Source: Palleronia caenipelagi (lineage in GTDB: Bacteria; Pseudomonadota; Alphaproteobacteria; Rhodobacterales; Rhodobacteraceae). From it: DNA of 64,000 nucleotides. A model generated the notes under the pieces. The model did not search any database. It worked only from the letters and a program-made list of their open reading frames with translations, and had not been told where the DNA came from. The stretch covers positions 110,823 through 174,822 of the forward strand of contig NZ_VFSV01000004.1 of assembly GCF_007004065.1 (NCBI RefSeq), given 5' to 3'. Numbering within the stretch: the stretch's first letter is position 1; the number at the start of each line of letters is the position of its first letter. Positions 34,786 to 45,051 of the stretch are shown here, piece after piece. The position numbers and the translations under genes are program-made.

Positions 34786-34898
34786 CGTATTGAACACGGA
34801 AGGCCGGGCCCGGGACGGGTCCGGAAGCCGCCCCTCGTGTATGCTCTCCTTCCGGCAGTGGCACAGGGGCGCACGACATTCCTGCACCGGAGACTGAC

Positions 34899-35864
34899 AT
34901 GCTGATCGTACCCGAACGCGACATTGCCGATCTGATGACCCGGGAGGCGGCGTTTGCGGCCGTCGAGAAGGTCTTTGCCGCCATGGCCTCGGGCGACGCC
35001 TCGAATTTTCCGGTGGTCCGGGAGGCGCTCGGTCATGAGGACGCGCTCTATGGCTTTAAGGGTGGCTTTGACCGGGCCGGGTTGACCCTCGGGCTGAAAG
35101 CCGGGGGCTACTGGCCCAATAATCTGGAGCGACGCGGGCTGATCAACCACCAGTCCACGGTGTTCCTCTTCGATCCGGATACGGGCAAGGTCAGCGCCAT
35201 GGTGGGCGGCAACCTTCTGACCGCGTTACGCACCGCCGCCGCGTCTTCGGTTTCGATCCGCCATCTGGCGCGACCCGACGCCAAAGTCCTCGGCATGGTC
35301 GGGGCGGGTCATCAGGCGACCTTCCAGCTTCGTGCGGCGCTGGAGCAGCGCGACTTTGAGAAGGTCATCGGCTGGAACTACCACCCTGAGATGCTGCCCA
35401 ATATTGAAAAGGTCGCCGCCGAGGCCGGCGTACCCTTCGAGGCGGTAGAACTCTCCGGCATGACCGAGGCGGATGTGATCATCACGATCACCAGCGCGTT
35501 CTCGCCCTCCCTGATGGCCGATCATGTAAGTTCCGGCACGCACCTCGCCTGCATGGGCACGGATACAAAGGGCAAGCAGGAGGTCGAAGCCTCCCTCCTC
35601 GCCCGCGCCACTGTCTTTGCCGATGAGGTCGCCCAGTCCATCAGCATCGGCGAGGCGCAGCATGCGATCACCGGGGGTCAGATCACCGAGGCCGACGTGA
35701 CCCAGATCGGTGATGTGATCAACGGCACTCATCCGGGCCGCAGCTCAGACGACGAGATCACCCTGTTCGACGGCACGGGTGTGGGTCTGCAAGATCTGGC
35801 CGTCGCCGCCGCTGTGGTCGATCTGGCCGTGCAAAAAGGCCTCGCCATCGAGGTCGATTTCTAG
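34899..35864 (+). CDS. bhcD: Iminosuccinate reductase BhcD
   Basis: A 321-residue NAD(P)H enzyme of the ornithine cyclodeaminase/mu-crystallin family. The Rossmann motif is GMVGAGHQATFQLRA near residue 130, and GGFDRAGLTLGLKAGGYWP and GGNLLTALRTAAASSV hold typical substrate-side residues. It reduces iminosuccinate to aspartate, which feeds back to BhcA and closes the cycle. A 113-base gap separates it from bhcC, longer than elsewhere in the operon, with no clear hairpin. Its TAG overlaps the convergent racemase stop by four bases. Confidence 0.92.
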   Translation: MLIVPERDIADLMTREAAFAAVEKVFAAMASGDASNFPVVREALGHEDALYGFKGGFDRAGLTLGLKAGGYWPNNLERRGLINHQSTVFLFDPDTGKVSAMVGGNLLTALRTAAASSVSIRHLARPDAKVLGMVGAGHQATFQLRAALEQRDFEKVIGWNYHPEMLPNIEKVAAEAGVPFEAVELSGMTEADVIITITSAFSPSLMADHVSSGTHLACMGTDTKGKQEVEASLLARATVFADEVAQSISIGEAQHAITGGQITEADVTQIGDVINGTHPGRSSDDEITLFDGTGVGLQDLAVAAAVVDLAVQKGLAIEVDF

Positions 35865-36559
35865 GCGTTTCGCCCCATGGTCGAAAAAGACAGGATTTCA
35901 ATCACCAGCCTGTCGAGCGTGTCAAAGGAGGTGGCGTCCGAAGCGACAGCCTCCGGGATCAGCGAAAACTCGGTGCAGGCGATCATTTGCACTTCGGCTC
36001 CGCGGTCGAGTAACTCCGCCGAAGCCCGTGCAAGAGCGTGCCGCGCTTCGGGTTGAGGGCCATCTGCCTTGATCTGGCGGATTGCGCCGAGTGTCGCGTC
36101 CTCGTTTTGCGGGTAGAGCGCCGTCAGCCCGTACCTTTCCAGCGCGGCCTCGAACAGCGCCACCTTGCGCACCGCAGGCGACCCCAGGATCCCCACCGAG
36201 CTTCCCGGTTCGCTGACGCGTGCCGCGTGGGCGGCAGAGAGGGCGATCATGTCGAGAAACGGCACCCCGACCGCCGCCTTGATTGCGCCCGCGTAATGGT
36301 GCGCGGTGTTGCAGGGCATGGCCAGTGCCTCGGCGCCACCGGCCACGAGGCGTTGCGCCATCTCCGCGAGGACCGGACCGGGATCTGCGCCGGTGCCTTC
36401 GATCAGATGGGCGATGCGTGAGGGTACCTGTGGGTTCTGATCCACGATCAGCGGGATGTGGTCGGCATCATCGGTCGCCGTGACCCCGGCCAGCACCTTT
36501 TGCATGATGAGGAGCGTCGCTTCCGGTCCCATGCCTCCGAGAATTCCGACGCGCCTCAC
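35861..36559 (-). CDS. Aspartate/glutamate racemase family protein
   Basis: A 232-residue cofactor-independent racemase. It starts RRVGILGGMGPEAT, and the two catalytic Cys are present in AMPCNTAHH and IACTEFS, so activity is plausible. GTG at 36559 has GGAGG seven bases upstream and overlaps the upstream aminotransferase stop as GTGA. The pair is transcribed towards bhcD, and the two stops overlap. Aspartate is the key intermediate of the neighbouring cycle, so an Asp or hydroxyaspartate racemase is an attractive guess; glutamate or another acidic amino acid is also possible. Confidence 0.8.
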   Translation of the reverse strand: MRRVGILGGMGPEATLLIMQKVLAGVTATDDADHIPLIVDQNPQVPSRIAHLIEGTGADPGPVLAEMAQRLVAGGAEALAMPCNTAHHYAGAIKAAVGVPFLDMIALSAAHAARVSEPGSSVGILGSPAVRKVALFEAALERYGLTALYPQNEDATLGAIRQIKADGPQPEARHALARASAELLDRGAEVQMIACTEFSLIPEAVASDATSFDTLDRLVIEILSFSTMGRNA

Positions 36560-37767
36560 GGGGTAACCTCCACGGAAGCTACGGAATCTGCGGCTTCGAC
36601 GATCAACTCCCCCAACAACGCGCAATCCTCAAGGCTGAAGGTCAGAGGCAGGCGCATGTCGAACAAGCCTGAGAGAATGGCGTCCGTGGCGGGCAGCTTT
36701 TGGGGGGCAACGTAGCGCCAGCTGTGATGGTCGGAGGTAAAACCCACCGGCTCCGCCGCGCCGAACCATTTTATCTCAACACCGCGCTCTGCGAGGCCCG
36801 CCACAAAGGACCGCGCCGTTTCAGGGGTAATCCCCGGCAGGCGAAACTGGATCGAGGAGCCCACATAGCGCTCCACAGACGGGCGCGCTGGCACACGGAT
36901 GGCAGTGCAGCGGGTCAGCATCCGGGCGATCAGATCGTGGCGGGCGTTCCAGGCGTCGATATTTGCTTCGAGTTCTCTCAATTGCGGACGCAGGATGGCG
37001 GCGCGGAGATTGTCCATCCGGGCCGACATGTTCGGGGTCTCGAGGCGGATCTGGTCATAGACTTCTGATGCCGGACCCGCGCCATGTCGGGCATACATCA
37101 TGTAAGAGCCCGAGAGCATCGTCGCCCGCGCCATGAACTCTGCGTCATCAGACGTCAGCAAGCCGCCTTCGCCGGAGTTGATGTGCTTGTAGGTCTGGGT
37201 GCTGAAACACCCCGCCAGCCCGAAATTTCCTGATTTTCGTCCGTTCCAGCTGGCTCCCATCGTGTGCGCGCAATCCTCAATCACGGTGAGGGAGAGGCGA
37301 TCCGCCAGTTCCGCCAGCCGCTCCATGTCGCAAAGATGACCGCGCATGTGGGACAACAGGACATGCCGCGCGCCACTTTGGCTTGCCTTTCGTTCCAGAT
37401 CCTCAAGGTCGAGGACGAGATCGGGGGTGATCTCCACCAGAACCGCTTGCCCGCCAATGGCCGCGATCGCGCCGGGAACAGGTGCGAGGGTGAAGCTGTT
37501 GGTCAGCACCGGATCGCCGGGCGCCACCCCGGCGGCGCGTAGGGCGATCTGCATCGCCTGACCGCCCGAAGCTACAGCGAGGCAGTAGGGGGCACCCTGC
37601 CACTCTGCATATTCCCGCTCCAGCAGCATGGTCTCGCTCAGCTCGTCACCGAGGGTGTTGTAGCGGTGCAGCCGTCCCGTCCGCATGACGGCCATCGCCG
37701 CATCCATCGCAGCGTCGGGGATTGGTGCTTGTTGGGTGAAGCTCTTGGTGAATCGCGTCTGTGCCAT
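36556..37767 (-). CDS. DegT/DnrJ/EryC1-type PLP aminotransferase
   Basis: A 403-residue fold type I PLP enzyme. Family blocks are SGGQAMQIALRAAGVAPGDPVLTNSF, IEDCAHTMGA and the Lys loop TYKHINSGEGGLLTSD, where Lys binds PLP. Members usually aminate keto-sugars for antibiotics or cell-surface glycans, but no sugar genes are near. It is coupled by four bases to the racemase downstream, which suggests that both act on one amino-acid-like compound. The function is not known and I do not assign one. The 212-base gap upstream of it (37768-37979) has no gene that I can support. Confidence 0.78.
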   Translation of the reverse strand: MAQTRFTKSFTQQAPIPDAAMDAAMAVMRTGRLHRYNTLGDELSETMLLEREYAEWQGAPYCLAVASGGQAMQIALRAAGVAPGDPVLTNSFTLAPVPGAIAAIGGQAVLVEITPDLVLDLEDLERKASQSGARHVLLSHMRGHLCDMERLAELADRLSLTVIEDCAHTMGASWNGRKSGNFGLAGCFSTQTYKHINSGEGGLLTSDDAEFMARATMLSGSYMMYARHGAGPASEVYDQIRLETPNMSARMDNLRAAILRPQLRELEANIDAWNARHDLIARMLTRCTAIRVPARPSVERYVGSSIQFRLPGITPETARSFVAGLAERGVEIKWFGAAEPVGFTSDHHSWRYVAPQKLPATDAILSGLFDMRLPLTFSLEDCALLGELIVEAADSVASVEVTP

Positions 37768-37979
37768 GATCTCAGCAAAGGCCCCGCTCAGAACCGCCGA
37801 CGATGGCCCGCTGGATCTTCTGTCCGACTCCGTCTGTTGCGTTCCACGACGTCAGGCCCCGGCACCGGTGCGATTGTGGTGTGGCAGACATGGCGACCCC
37901 CTCTGAAACCCGTCTGAATAAACGCTGGCACAACAGGCCCTCTCTGGCCAATAATAAAGTTTCAGGTTCCCGTGTTGGA

Positions 37980-38795
37980 CTACGACCCGATCCTTTGCCT
38001 TGCGACGAACGCTGTCATGACCTCCGCCAGCACCGAGGCCGCAATCACCTGCGGACGCTTGTCCATAACGGTATCGCCAATGGGGCAGTGCAGGGCGCTC
38101 AGCTCTGCATCTCCGCCCTGGTCGCGATGCCAGTTGGCAAATTGCGCGCGTTTGCTGCGAGAGCCGATCATGCCCACATAGGCGGCATCGCCCCGCTCCA
38201 GCACCGCTGCGGTCAGAAGGAAGTCGAGCGCGTGGTCATGGGTCAGCACGACGAATGCGCTGCCCGGCGGGGCCGCGCGGATTTCGGCTTCGGGAAGGGC
38301 GGTTAACCGCGTCTCGACCGATGCGGCGCAACGCTCAAGTTGGTCGGCGCGGGAATCAATCAGGAGGCAGCGGACCGGCATGTGCTGGAACAGATCCGCC
38401 AGTGCCCGCCCGATATGCCCGGCACCGAGCACGCAGACATGCGGTTGCGCAGCGTCGGACGCTACGGCGCGGGCGAGGGCGTCGGCCCGCGCTGACGCGT
38501 CCATGGCGTGCAGCGTCAGCCAGACCCGTCCCCCGCAACATTGGCCGATTTCCGGCCCGAGAGGCAGCTCCAGATCGCGCCGTGTCTCTGTCGTCTCCAG
38601 CATCTTACGGGCGGCACTGATCGCCAGATATTCCAGTTGTCCCCCGCCGATCGTGCCCAGAGCAGCATCTCTGGCGACGAGCATCTCGGCGTCTTCGTCG
38701 CGGGGGGTGGAGCCTGACACACGTGTAATTTTGATATGGATAACTGCGGGATGGGTGGCAAAGAAAGCCGACAAGCTGGCCGTGCTGCCTGCCAT
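37980..38795 (-). CDS. xdhC: Xanthine dehydrogenase maturation factor XdhC
   Basis: A 271-residue accessory protein that binds molybdenum cofactor, aids its sulfuration and hands it to XdhB. The N-terminal XdhC/CoxI block HIKITRVSGSTPRDEDAEMLV and the C-terminal Rossmann segment HVCVLGAGHIGRALADLF followed by YVGMIGSRSKRAQF are both present. It begins three bases after the xdhB stop, in the standard order xdhA-xdhB-xdhC on the minus strand. It is the last gene; no terminator with a T-run was seen after it. Confidence 0.93.
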   Translation of the reverse strand: MAGSTASLSAFFATHPAVIHIKITRVSGSTPRDEDAEMLVARDAALGTIGGGQLEYLAISAARKMLETTETRRDLELPLGPEIGQCCGGRVWLTLHAMDASARADALARAVASDAAQPHVCVLGAGHIGRALADLFQHMPVRCLLIDSRADQLERCAASVETRLTALPEAEIRAAPPGSAFVVLTHDHALDFLLTAAVLERGDAAYVGMIGSRSKRAQFANWHRDQGGDAELSALHCPIGDTVMDKRPQVIAASVLAEVMTAFVARQRIGS

Positions 38796-38798
38796 TTC

Positions 38799-41084
38799 TC
38801 AGCCTCTCAACCGCGAGACGGCCATCAGGATGCGCTCGGGCGTCGCGGGGGTGTCGAGCCGTGGGCACTCGCGGTAATTTGCCACGGACGCGACCGCCAT
38901 GGACAACGCTTCAAGCACCGAGATCCCCAGCATGAAGGGCGGTTCGCCGACGGCCTTGGAACGCCTGATAGTGGGTTCCCTGTTCTCGGACCAGTCGGCG
39001 AGGTTCACGTTGAAGATGCGCGGGCGGTCTGAGGCCAGTGGGATCTTGTAGGTGGAGGGCGCATGGGTCCGCAGCCGACCGGCCTCGTCCCACCAGAGTT
39101 CCTCGGTGGTCAGCCAGCCCATGCCCTGCACAAAGGCCCCCTCGACCTGCCCGCGATCCAACGCCGGGTTCAGCGACCGACCCACATCATGGAGGATATC
39201 CGTCCGCTCGATCCGGTATTCGCCGGTCAGCGTGTCGATGGTCACCTCGGAACAGGCGGCGCCATAGGCGAAATAATAGAACGGACGGCCCTGACCCTTG
39301 TTCCGGTCCCAGTGGATTTTGGGCGTTTTGTAGAACCCGGCGGCTGAGAGCTGGATGCGGGCGAGATAGGCTTCTTTGATCAGTGTCTCAAAGGACAGCA
39401 CCTCCGACCCGATCCGAACCTGACCCGCTTCAAAACTCACATCCTCCGCCGCAACGCCCCATTTCCCGGCGGCGAAACCGGCCAGCCGTTCCTTGATCTG
39501 GCGAACCGCGTCGAGCGCGGCCATAGCGTTCAGGTCGGTGCCGCTGGAGGCCGCCGTGGCGGAGGTGTTCGGGACCTTTTCCGTCGTTGTCGCGGTGATC
39601 CGCACCTGCTCAAGGGGCACCCCAAACGCATCGGCCACCACCTGCGCAACCTTGGTGTTCAGCCCCTGCCCCATCTCGGTGCCGCCATGGTTCAGGTGGA
39701 TCGAGCCGTCCTTATAGACATGGACCAGCGCACCGGCCTGATTGTACCAGGTCGCGGTAAAGGAGATGCCGAATTTCACCGGTGTTAGCGCAATGCCGCG
39801 TCGCAACACCGGGGAGTTGCGGTTATAATCAAGGATCTCCTGCCGCCGGGCGCGATAGGCGCAGCTCTGTTCCAGCTCCCCCACCAGCCGGTCGAGAATA
39901 TTGTCCTCCACCTCCTGATGATAGGGCGTCAGGTTCCACCCCTCGCAGCCGTAGAAATTCGCCTTGCGCACGTCGAGCGGGTCCTGCCCCGTGGCATAGG
40001 CAATTTCCTCGATCATCCGCTCGGCGGCGATCACCCCCTGCGGCCCGCCAAAGCCGCGAAAGGCCGTGTTGGAGACCGTGTTGGTCTTCATCGGGTGGCT
40101 GGACAGGCGCACATGGGGATAGAAATAGGCATTGTCGGCGTGAAACAGGGCGCGGTCGGTGACGGGGCCGGAGAGGTCCGCCGAAAAGCCGCAGCGGGCG
40201 CGGAAATCGCCCTCGACTGCGGTGATCCGCCCCTGATCGTCAAAGCCGACCTCGTAATCGATGACAAAATCGTGGCGCTTCCCTGTGGCGGTCATGTCCT
40301 GATCGCGGTCGGGGCGGATCTTGACCGGGCGGTTCCACGTTTTTGCCGCCATGGCGGCGACGACGCAGAACAGGTTCATCTGGGTTTCCTTGCCGCCGAA
40401 CCCGCCGCCCAGACGCCGCACATTGACCACCACTGCATGGGCGGGCACACCAAGAGCCTGCGCTACCATCTGTTGCACCTCGGACGGGTGCTGCGTCGAG
40501 GAATGAACTGTGACCTCATCATCCTCGCCCGGAATCGCGAGAGCGATTTGCCCTTCGAGATACATGTGGTCCTGCCCGCCGACCTGCATCTGCCCCTTGA
40601 TCCGGCGGGGTGCGGTGGCCAGCGCGGCCTCGGCATCTCCCCGGGTGAGGGTTAGCGGCGGGGTGACGAAGGGATAGCCCGCAGCCTCAGCCGTCAGCGG
40701 ATCGAGCGCGTGGGCCAGGGGATCGCAGATGACTTTGGCCAGCGCCGCCGCCCGCCGCGCCTGATCCCGTGTTTCAGCGACGACCGCAAAGAGTGGCTGG
40801 CCATGGAATTCGATCCTGTCGGTCGGAAAGACCGGCTCATCCCCCGATCCCGTCGGGCTGATGTCGTTCAGCCCCGGTACGTCCTCTGCCGTCAGGATGC
40901 CGACCACGCCGGGCGCGGCGCGGACATCGGTCAGGTCGATCTCGCGCAACGTGGCGTGGGCGACATCCGAGACTCCGAGATAGGCGTGCAGCGCGCCTTC
41001 GGGCAGGGGCAGGTCATCCGTGTACCGGGCTGCGCCGGTGACGTGCTTCGTAGCGCTGTCGTGGATTCGGTCCGCCGTCGTCAT
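38799..41084 (-). CDS. xdhB: Xanthine dehydrogenase molybdenum-binding subunit XdhB
   Basis: A 761-residue large subunit of xanthine dehydrogenase, cytoplasmic, that holds the Mo-pterin and oxidises hypoxanthine and xanthine to urate. Landmarks include [20 protein letters not shown] near the start, FGGKETQ near residue 285, [10 protein letters not shown] near residue 350, [12 protein letters not shown] near residue 500 and the late [11 protein letters not shown] that contains the catalytic Glu region. ATG at 41084 overlaps the xdhA stop (ATGA); the longer open frame upstream runs inside xdhA and is rejected. Confidence 0.94.
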   Translation of the reverse strand: MTTADRIHDSATKHVTGAARYTDDLPLPEGALHAYLGVSDVAHATLREIDLTDVRAAPGVVGILTAEDVPGLNDISPTGSGDEPVFPTDRIEFHGQPLFAVVAETRDQARRAAALAKVICDPLAHALDPLTAEAAGYPFVTPPLTLTRGDAEAALATAPRRIKGQMQVGGQDHMYLEGQIALAIPGEDDEVTVHSSTQHPSEVQQMVAQALGVPAHAVVVNVRRLGGGFGGKETQMNLFCVVAAMAAKTWNRPVKIRPDRDQDMTATGKRHDFVIDYEVGFDDQGRITAVEGDFRARCGFSADLSGPVTDRALFHADNAYFYPHVRLSSHPMKTNTVSNTAFRGFGGPQGVIAAERMIEEIAYATGQDPLDVRKANFYGCEGWNLTPYHQEVEDNILDRLVGELEQSCAYRARRQEILDYNRNSPVLRRGIALTPVKFGISFTATWYNQAGALVHVYKDGSIHLNHGGTEMGQGLNTKVAQVVADAFGVPLEQVRITATTTEKVPNTSATAASSGTDLNAMAALDAVRQIKERLAGFAAGKWGVAAEDVSFEAGQVRIGSEVLSFETLIKEAYLARIQLSAAGFYKTPKIHWDRNKGQGRPFYYFAYGAACSEVTIDTLTGEYRIERTDILHDVGRSLNPALDRGQVEGAFVQGMGWLTTEELWWDEAGRLRTHAPSTYKIPLASDRPRIFNVNLADWSENREPTIRRSKAVGEPPFMLGISVLEALSMAVASVANYRECPRLDTPATPERILMAVSRLRG

Positions 41085-42550
41085 GCCAGAGCCTCCATGG
41101 CGGTGTCGAGGCGTACCGGCGCGCCCTCCTGTTCCAGCCAGAACCGCCGGAGCAGGTTCTGTGCCGCCAGCATCCGATACTCCGCCGAGGCGCGCCAATC
41201 GGTGAGCGGGGTAAAGTCCTGCGACAACGCCTCTGCCGCGGCCTCGAAACTCTTGCGTGCCCAAGGCTCGCCCACCAGCATCGCCTCGGCCTGAGCCGCC
41301 CGTTTGGGCGTTGCGGCCATGCCACCAAAGGCAAGCCGCGCGTCGGTGATGATGTCGTCTTGCACCGTCACCCGGATCCCGACCGCGACGGCCGAGATAT
41401 CCTCGTCCCGGCGTTTGGAGATCTTGTAGGCGGCGATGCGATCATCTGGGCCGGGCAGGGGGACCGCGATGCTCTCGACAAACTCGTCGGGCGCGCGGTC
41501 CTGCTGGCCGTAATCGATAAAGAACGCCTCAAGCGGCAGCCTGCGGCGTTCCGCACCCTGACGGAGGGTGATCGACGCGCCAAGCGCGATGAGCACGGGC
41601 GGCGTGTCGCCGATGGGCGAACCATTGGCGATATTGCCGCCGACCGTTCCCATATTCCGCACTTGCCAGCCACCGATGCGCGACCAGTACTCCGAGAGAA
41701 CCGGGATGTGGTCACACAGAACCTGCTGGCAATCGGTGTAGCTGGCCCCGGCGCCAATCCGCAGCGCGCCGTCGTCTCGGGTGATCGTCTTCAGCGCGTC
41801 GAGATGGCCGGTGAAAATCGCGGGGCCGATGGGGCGCAGGTGCTTGGTCACCCAGAGGCCGACATCGGTGGCACCCGCGACAAGTGTCGCCGCCGGATTC
41901 TCCAGCAGACAGTCCGCCAGATCGTCGACGCTGGCGGGCAGGATGGCGCGATCGCCGGGAGGGCCCGTGACGATCCGATCTTCAGTCTTGAGATCACGCA
42001 GGCGGGCGGCGATGGTCTCTCGTTCTTGCACAAGATGGTCCGCCGCTGGTCTGCCGTAGCGCGACAGTGCCAGAGCCGCGTCGATAATCGGCGCATAGCC
42101 GGTGCAGCGGCAGAGGTTGCCCTGCAACGCCGTCTCGATCTGCGCCACGGTGGGCTCCGGCACCTCCATCCACAGCCCATAGAGTGCCATGACAAAACCC
42201 GGCGTGCAAAACCCGCACTGGCTGGCATGGTGGTCCACCATAGCTTGCTGCACAGGGTGGAGCTGTCCGTCAGGCCCGGAGAGATGTTCGACCGTGACCA
42301 CGTGACAGCCATGCACCGAGGCAAGGAAGCGGATGCAGGCATTGACCGGCGCATATCTCAGCCCGGACGGGGTGAGCCGACCCACGAGCACGGTACAGGC
42401 CCCGCAATCGCCTTCGGCACAGCCTTCCTTGGTGCCCGTCAGGCGCTGATCCAAACGCAGGTAGTCCAGAAGAGTCTGGCTGGCGCCGACCTCGCGCAAC
42501 GACACGTCTTTGTCATTGAGACGAAAGCAGATTTCGCTGCGATGTGTCAT
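41081..42550 (-). CDS. xdhA: Xanthine dehydrogenase FeS/FAD subunit XdhA
   Basis: A 489-residue small subunit. Two [2Fe-2S] clusters are held by CAEGDCGAC and by QCGFCTPGF with CRCTGY. The FAD domain starts near residue 190 and shows [15 protein letters not shown], the flavin-binding loop. It passes electrons from the Mo centre to NAD+. GAGAGGTGAGC precedes ATG 42550. It heads the xdhABC operon, and 168 bases separate it from the divergent tex. Urate made here feeds PuuD, encoded 17 kb away in the same window. Confidence 0.94.
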   Translation of the reverse strand: MTHRSEICFRLNDKDVSLREVGASQTLLDYLRLDQRLTGTKEGCAEGDCGACTVLVGRLTPSGLRYAPVNACIRFLASVHGCHVVTVEHLSGPDGQLHPVQQAMVDHHASQCGFCTPGFVMALYGLWMEVPEPTVAQIETALQGNLCRCTGYAPIIDAALALSRYGRPAADHLVQERETIAARLRDLKTEDRIVTGPPGDRAILPASVDDLADCLLENPAATLVAGATDVGLWVTKHLRPIGPAIFTGHLDALKTITRDDGALRIGAGASYTDCQQVLCDHIPVLSEYWSRIGGWQVRNMGTVGGNIANGSPIGDTPPVLIALGASITLRQGAERRRLPLEAFFIDYGQQDRAPDEFVESIAVPLPGPDDRIAAYKISKRRDEDISAVAVGIRVTVQDDIITDARLAFGGMAATPKRAAQAEAMLVGEPWARKSFEAAAEALSQDFTPLTDWRASAEYRMLAAQNLLRRFWLEQEGAPVRLDTAMEALA

Positions 42551-42718
42551 GCTCACCTCTCTCTGGATGCCGGATGGGCGCAGTGGTTCCGGCAATTAGG
42601 AGGGAAGCTTGCCAAAAATAGCAATTGCTTTTGTCTGGCACAGGTGGCGGCAGAGGAGATGTTGCCCAGGGCAAACCTGGGGGGTATCACGAACTCCGGA
42701 CCTCAGGGAGCACGTGAT

Positions 42719-45028
42719 TTGGCCCAGACCGCGACGCAGATCAGCCGCCTGATTGCTCAGGAAATTGGCGCAACACCGGCACAGGTAGGAGCGGCCGCCG
42801 CGCTGCTCGACGGCGGCGCGACGGTGCCCTTTGTGGCCCGGTATCGCAAAGAAGTCACCGGCGGGCTCGACGACAGCCAGCTGAGGACCCTTTCGGACCG
42901 GCTCGGCTATTTGCGCGAGCTGGAGGCCCGGCGCGAGACGATCCTCAAATCGATCCGGGAGCAGGGCAAGTTGACGGACGATCTGGCTCGCGCCATCGCG
43001 GGAGCCGAGACGAAATCCGCGCTTGAGGACATGTACTTGCCCTACAAGCCCAAACGGCGGACGAAGGCGATGATCGCCCGCGAGAACGGGCTTGAGCCGC
43101 TGTTGCGCGCGATCATGGCTGATCGCGAGGTCCCGCCTGAAACCCACGCGGCAGGGTATCTCAGCGATGCGGTTGCCACCGTGAAGGACGCGCTGGCCGG
43201 AGCGCGCGACATTCTGACCGAAGAGCTCTCCGAGCAGGCCGATCTGCTGGGTCGTCTGCGGGAGTTCATGCGCCGCGAGGCTTTTGTGGTGTCAAAGGTC
43301 ATCGAGGGGAAGGAGCAGGAGGGCGCGAAATTCTCCGACTACTTTGATCAGCGGGAGAAATGGGCGGACATCCCCTCGCATCGGGCGCTGGCCATTCTGC
43401 GCGCCGCGAAGGAAGATATCGTTCTGATCGAGGTCGCGCCCGATGCCGAGACCGGCGTACCCCGGGCCATCGCGATGATTGCGGCTCATCTCAACACGAC
43501 AGGCGACACGCCGGGCGACACCTGGCTGCGCGAGGTCGCCGGATGGGCCTGGCGTGTGAAGTTCTCTCTGACACTCTACATCGACTTGCTGGGCGAGTTG
43601 CGCGAGCGGGCGCACCAGGACGCGATCACCGTCTTTTCCCGCAATCTGAAGGATCTGCTGCTCGCCGCTCCGGCCGGGGCCAAAGCGACGCTTGGGCTCG
43701 ATCCGGGCATCCGCACCGGTGTGAAATGCGCGGTGGTGGATGCGACCGGCAAGTTGATGGAGACCGCAACTATCTATCCATTCCAGCCGCGGATGGATGT
43801 GCGCGGTGCTGAGGCAAAGCTTATCGAGCTGATCACCCGGCATGATGTGGACTTGATCGCCATCGGTAACGGGACAGCCAGCCGCGAGACCGAAGCGCTG
43901 GTCGGGGACACGCTGAAACTGTTGCCCAAGCGGGGCACTCCGCCTAAGAAAGTCGTGGTCTCCGAAGCGGGCGCGTCCGTCTATTCAGCGTCCGAACTGG
44001 CCGCGCGAGAGTTTCCTGACCTCGACGTATCCCTGCGCGGCGCGGTCTCTATCGCCCGCCGATTGCAGGATCCGCTGGCCGAACTGGTGAAAATCACACC
44101 GCAATCCATCGGCGTTGGCCAGTATCAGCACGACGTGGACCAGCGCCGTCTGGCGAATGCTCTGGATGCTGTCGTCGAGGATGCGGTGAACGCCGTGGGC
44201 GTCGATCTGAATACAGCCTCCGCTCCGCTTCTCGCGCAGGTGGCGGGGCTGGGGCCATCTCTGGCCGACGCCATCGTGCGTCACCGCGAAGCACACGGCG
44301 CGTTTCCATCCCGCAAAGCGCTCATGAAGGTGACGGGGCTGGGGCCCAAAGCGTTCGAACAATGCGCCGGTTTCCTGCGCATCCGCGATGGGGCCGAGCC
44401 GCTCGACGCATCTGCCGTGCACCCTGAAGCCTATGATGTGGCGCGGCAGATCGTGCGCGCTTGCGGGCGTGATATCCGCCAGATCGTTGGGGCGAGCGGG
44501 GCGCTGCGGGGGCTGCGTGCCGAAGAGTTTGTAACCGACTCCTTCGGTCTGCCCACTGTGCAGGATATCTTCCGCGAACTGGAAAAACCGGGGCGTGACC
44601 CCCGGCCCGAGTTCAAGACCGCGACATTCGCCGCCGGGGTCGAGGACATCCGCGACCTGAAGCCGGGCATGCGGCTGGAGGGCACGGTGACCAATGTGGC
44701 AGCATTCGGGGCTTTTGTGGATATTGGCGTCCATCAGGACGGGCTTGTCCATGTGAGCCAACTCGCCGACCGCTTCGTCAAGGACCCCCATGAGATCGTC
44801 AAGGCGGGCGATGTGGTGCAGGTGCGCGTGACCGAAGTCGACATCCCGCGCAAACGGATCGGACTGTCCATGCGCAAGGACGGCGCTGCGGGTGGCCGGG
44901 ACGGTAGAGATCCCGCCGGAAATCCCCGCGCTCCGGCCCCGAAGCAGCGTAAGCCTGCCACGCCCCCCAAGAGTTCAGCCACCGGCAGCTTTGGCGCAGC
45001 ATTGCGCGATGCGATGAAAAAGACCTGA
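42719..45028 (+). CDS. tex: Tex-family RNA-binding transcription accessory protein
   Basis: A 769-residue cytoplasmic protein of the Tex/Spt6-like family. Blocks in order: the N-terminal helical [17 protein letters not shown] sequence [37 protein letters not shown], the YqgF-like core [17 protein letters not shown], helix-hairpin-helix units ([18 protein letters not shown]), and a C-terminal S1 RNA-binding domain ([33 protein letters not shown]). The frame is open far upstream opposite xdhA; TTG at 42719 is chosen because GGGAG lies nine bases before it and the length becomes normal. A nearby ATG at 42659 would add 20 residues. Confidence 0.92.
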   Translation: MAQTATQISRLIAQEIGATPAQVGAAAALLDGGATVPFVARYRKEVTGGLDDSQLRTLSDRLGYLRELEARRETILKSIREQGKLTDDLARAIAGAETKSALEDMYLPYKPKRRTKAMIARENGLEPLLRAIMADREVPPETHAAGYLSDAVATVKDALAGARDILTEELSEQADLLGRLREFMRREAFVVSKVIEGKEQEGAKFSDYFDQREKWADIPSHRALAILRAAKEDIVLIEVAPDAETGVPRAIAMIAAHLNTTGDTPGDTWLREVAGWAWRVKFSLTLYIDLLGELRERAHQDAITVFSRNLKDLLLAAPAGAKATLGLDPGIRTGVKCAVVDATGKLMETATIYPFQPRMDVRGAEAKLIELITRHDVDLIAIGNGTASRETEALVGDTLKLLPKRGTPPKKVVVSEAGASVYSASELAAREFPDLDVSLRGAVSIARRLQDPLAELVKITPQSIGVGQYQHDVDQRRLANALDAVVEDAVNAVGVDLNTASAPLLAQVAGLGPSLADAIVRHREAHGAFPSRKALMKVTGLGPKAFEQCAGFLRIRDGAEPLDASAVHPEAYDVARQIVRACGRDIRQIVGASGALRGLRAEEFVTDSFGLPTVQDIFRELEKPGRDPRPEFKTATFAAGVEDIRDLKPGMRLEGTVTNVAAFGAFVDIGVHQDGLVHVSQLADRFVKDPHEIVKAGDVVQVRVTEVDIPRKRIGLSMRKDGAAGGRDGRDPAGNPRAPAPKQRKPATPPKSSATGSFGAALRDAMKKT

Positions 45029-45051
45029 CCTCTGCCCAGCCCCTCAGGTCT
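45016..45051 (-). terminator. Intrinsic terminator of the bchIDO operon
   Basis: AGACCTGA (45021-45028) and TCAGGTCT (45044-45051) form a perfect 8-bp stem. On the minus strand the stem is followed by TTTTTC (45016-45020), a good U-tract. The arms contain the tex stop and the bchO stop, so the element is built into both gene ends. Confidence 0.65.

Noticed and set aside
41360..42718. Long open extension upstream of tex, opposite xdhA
   Set aside because: It is the complement of a clear xdhA gene with FeS motifs; the high GC content keeps the opposite frame open. Tex reaches its normal length from 42719.
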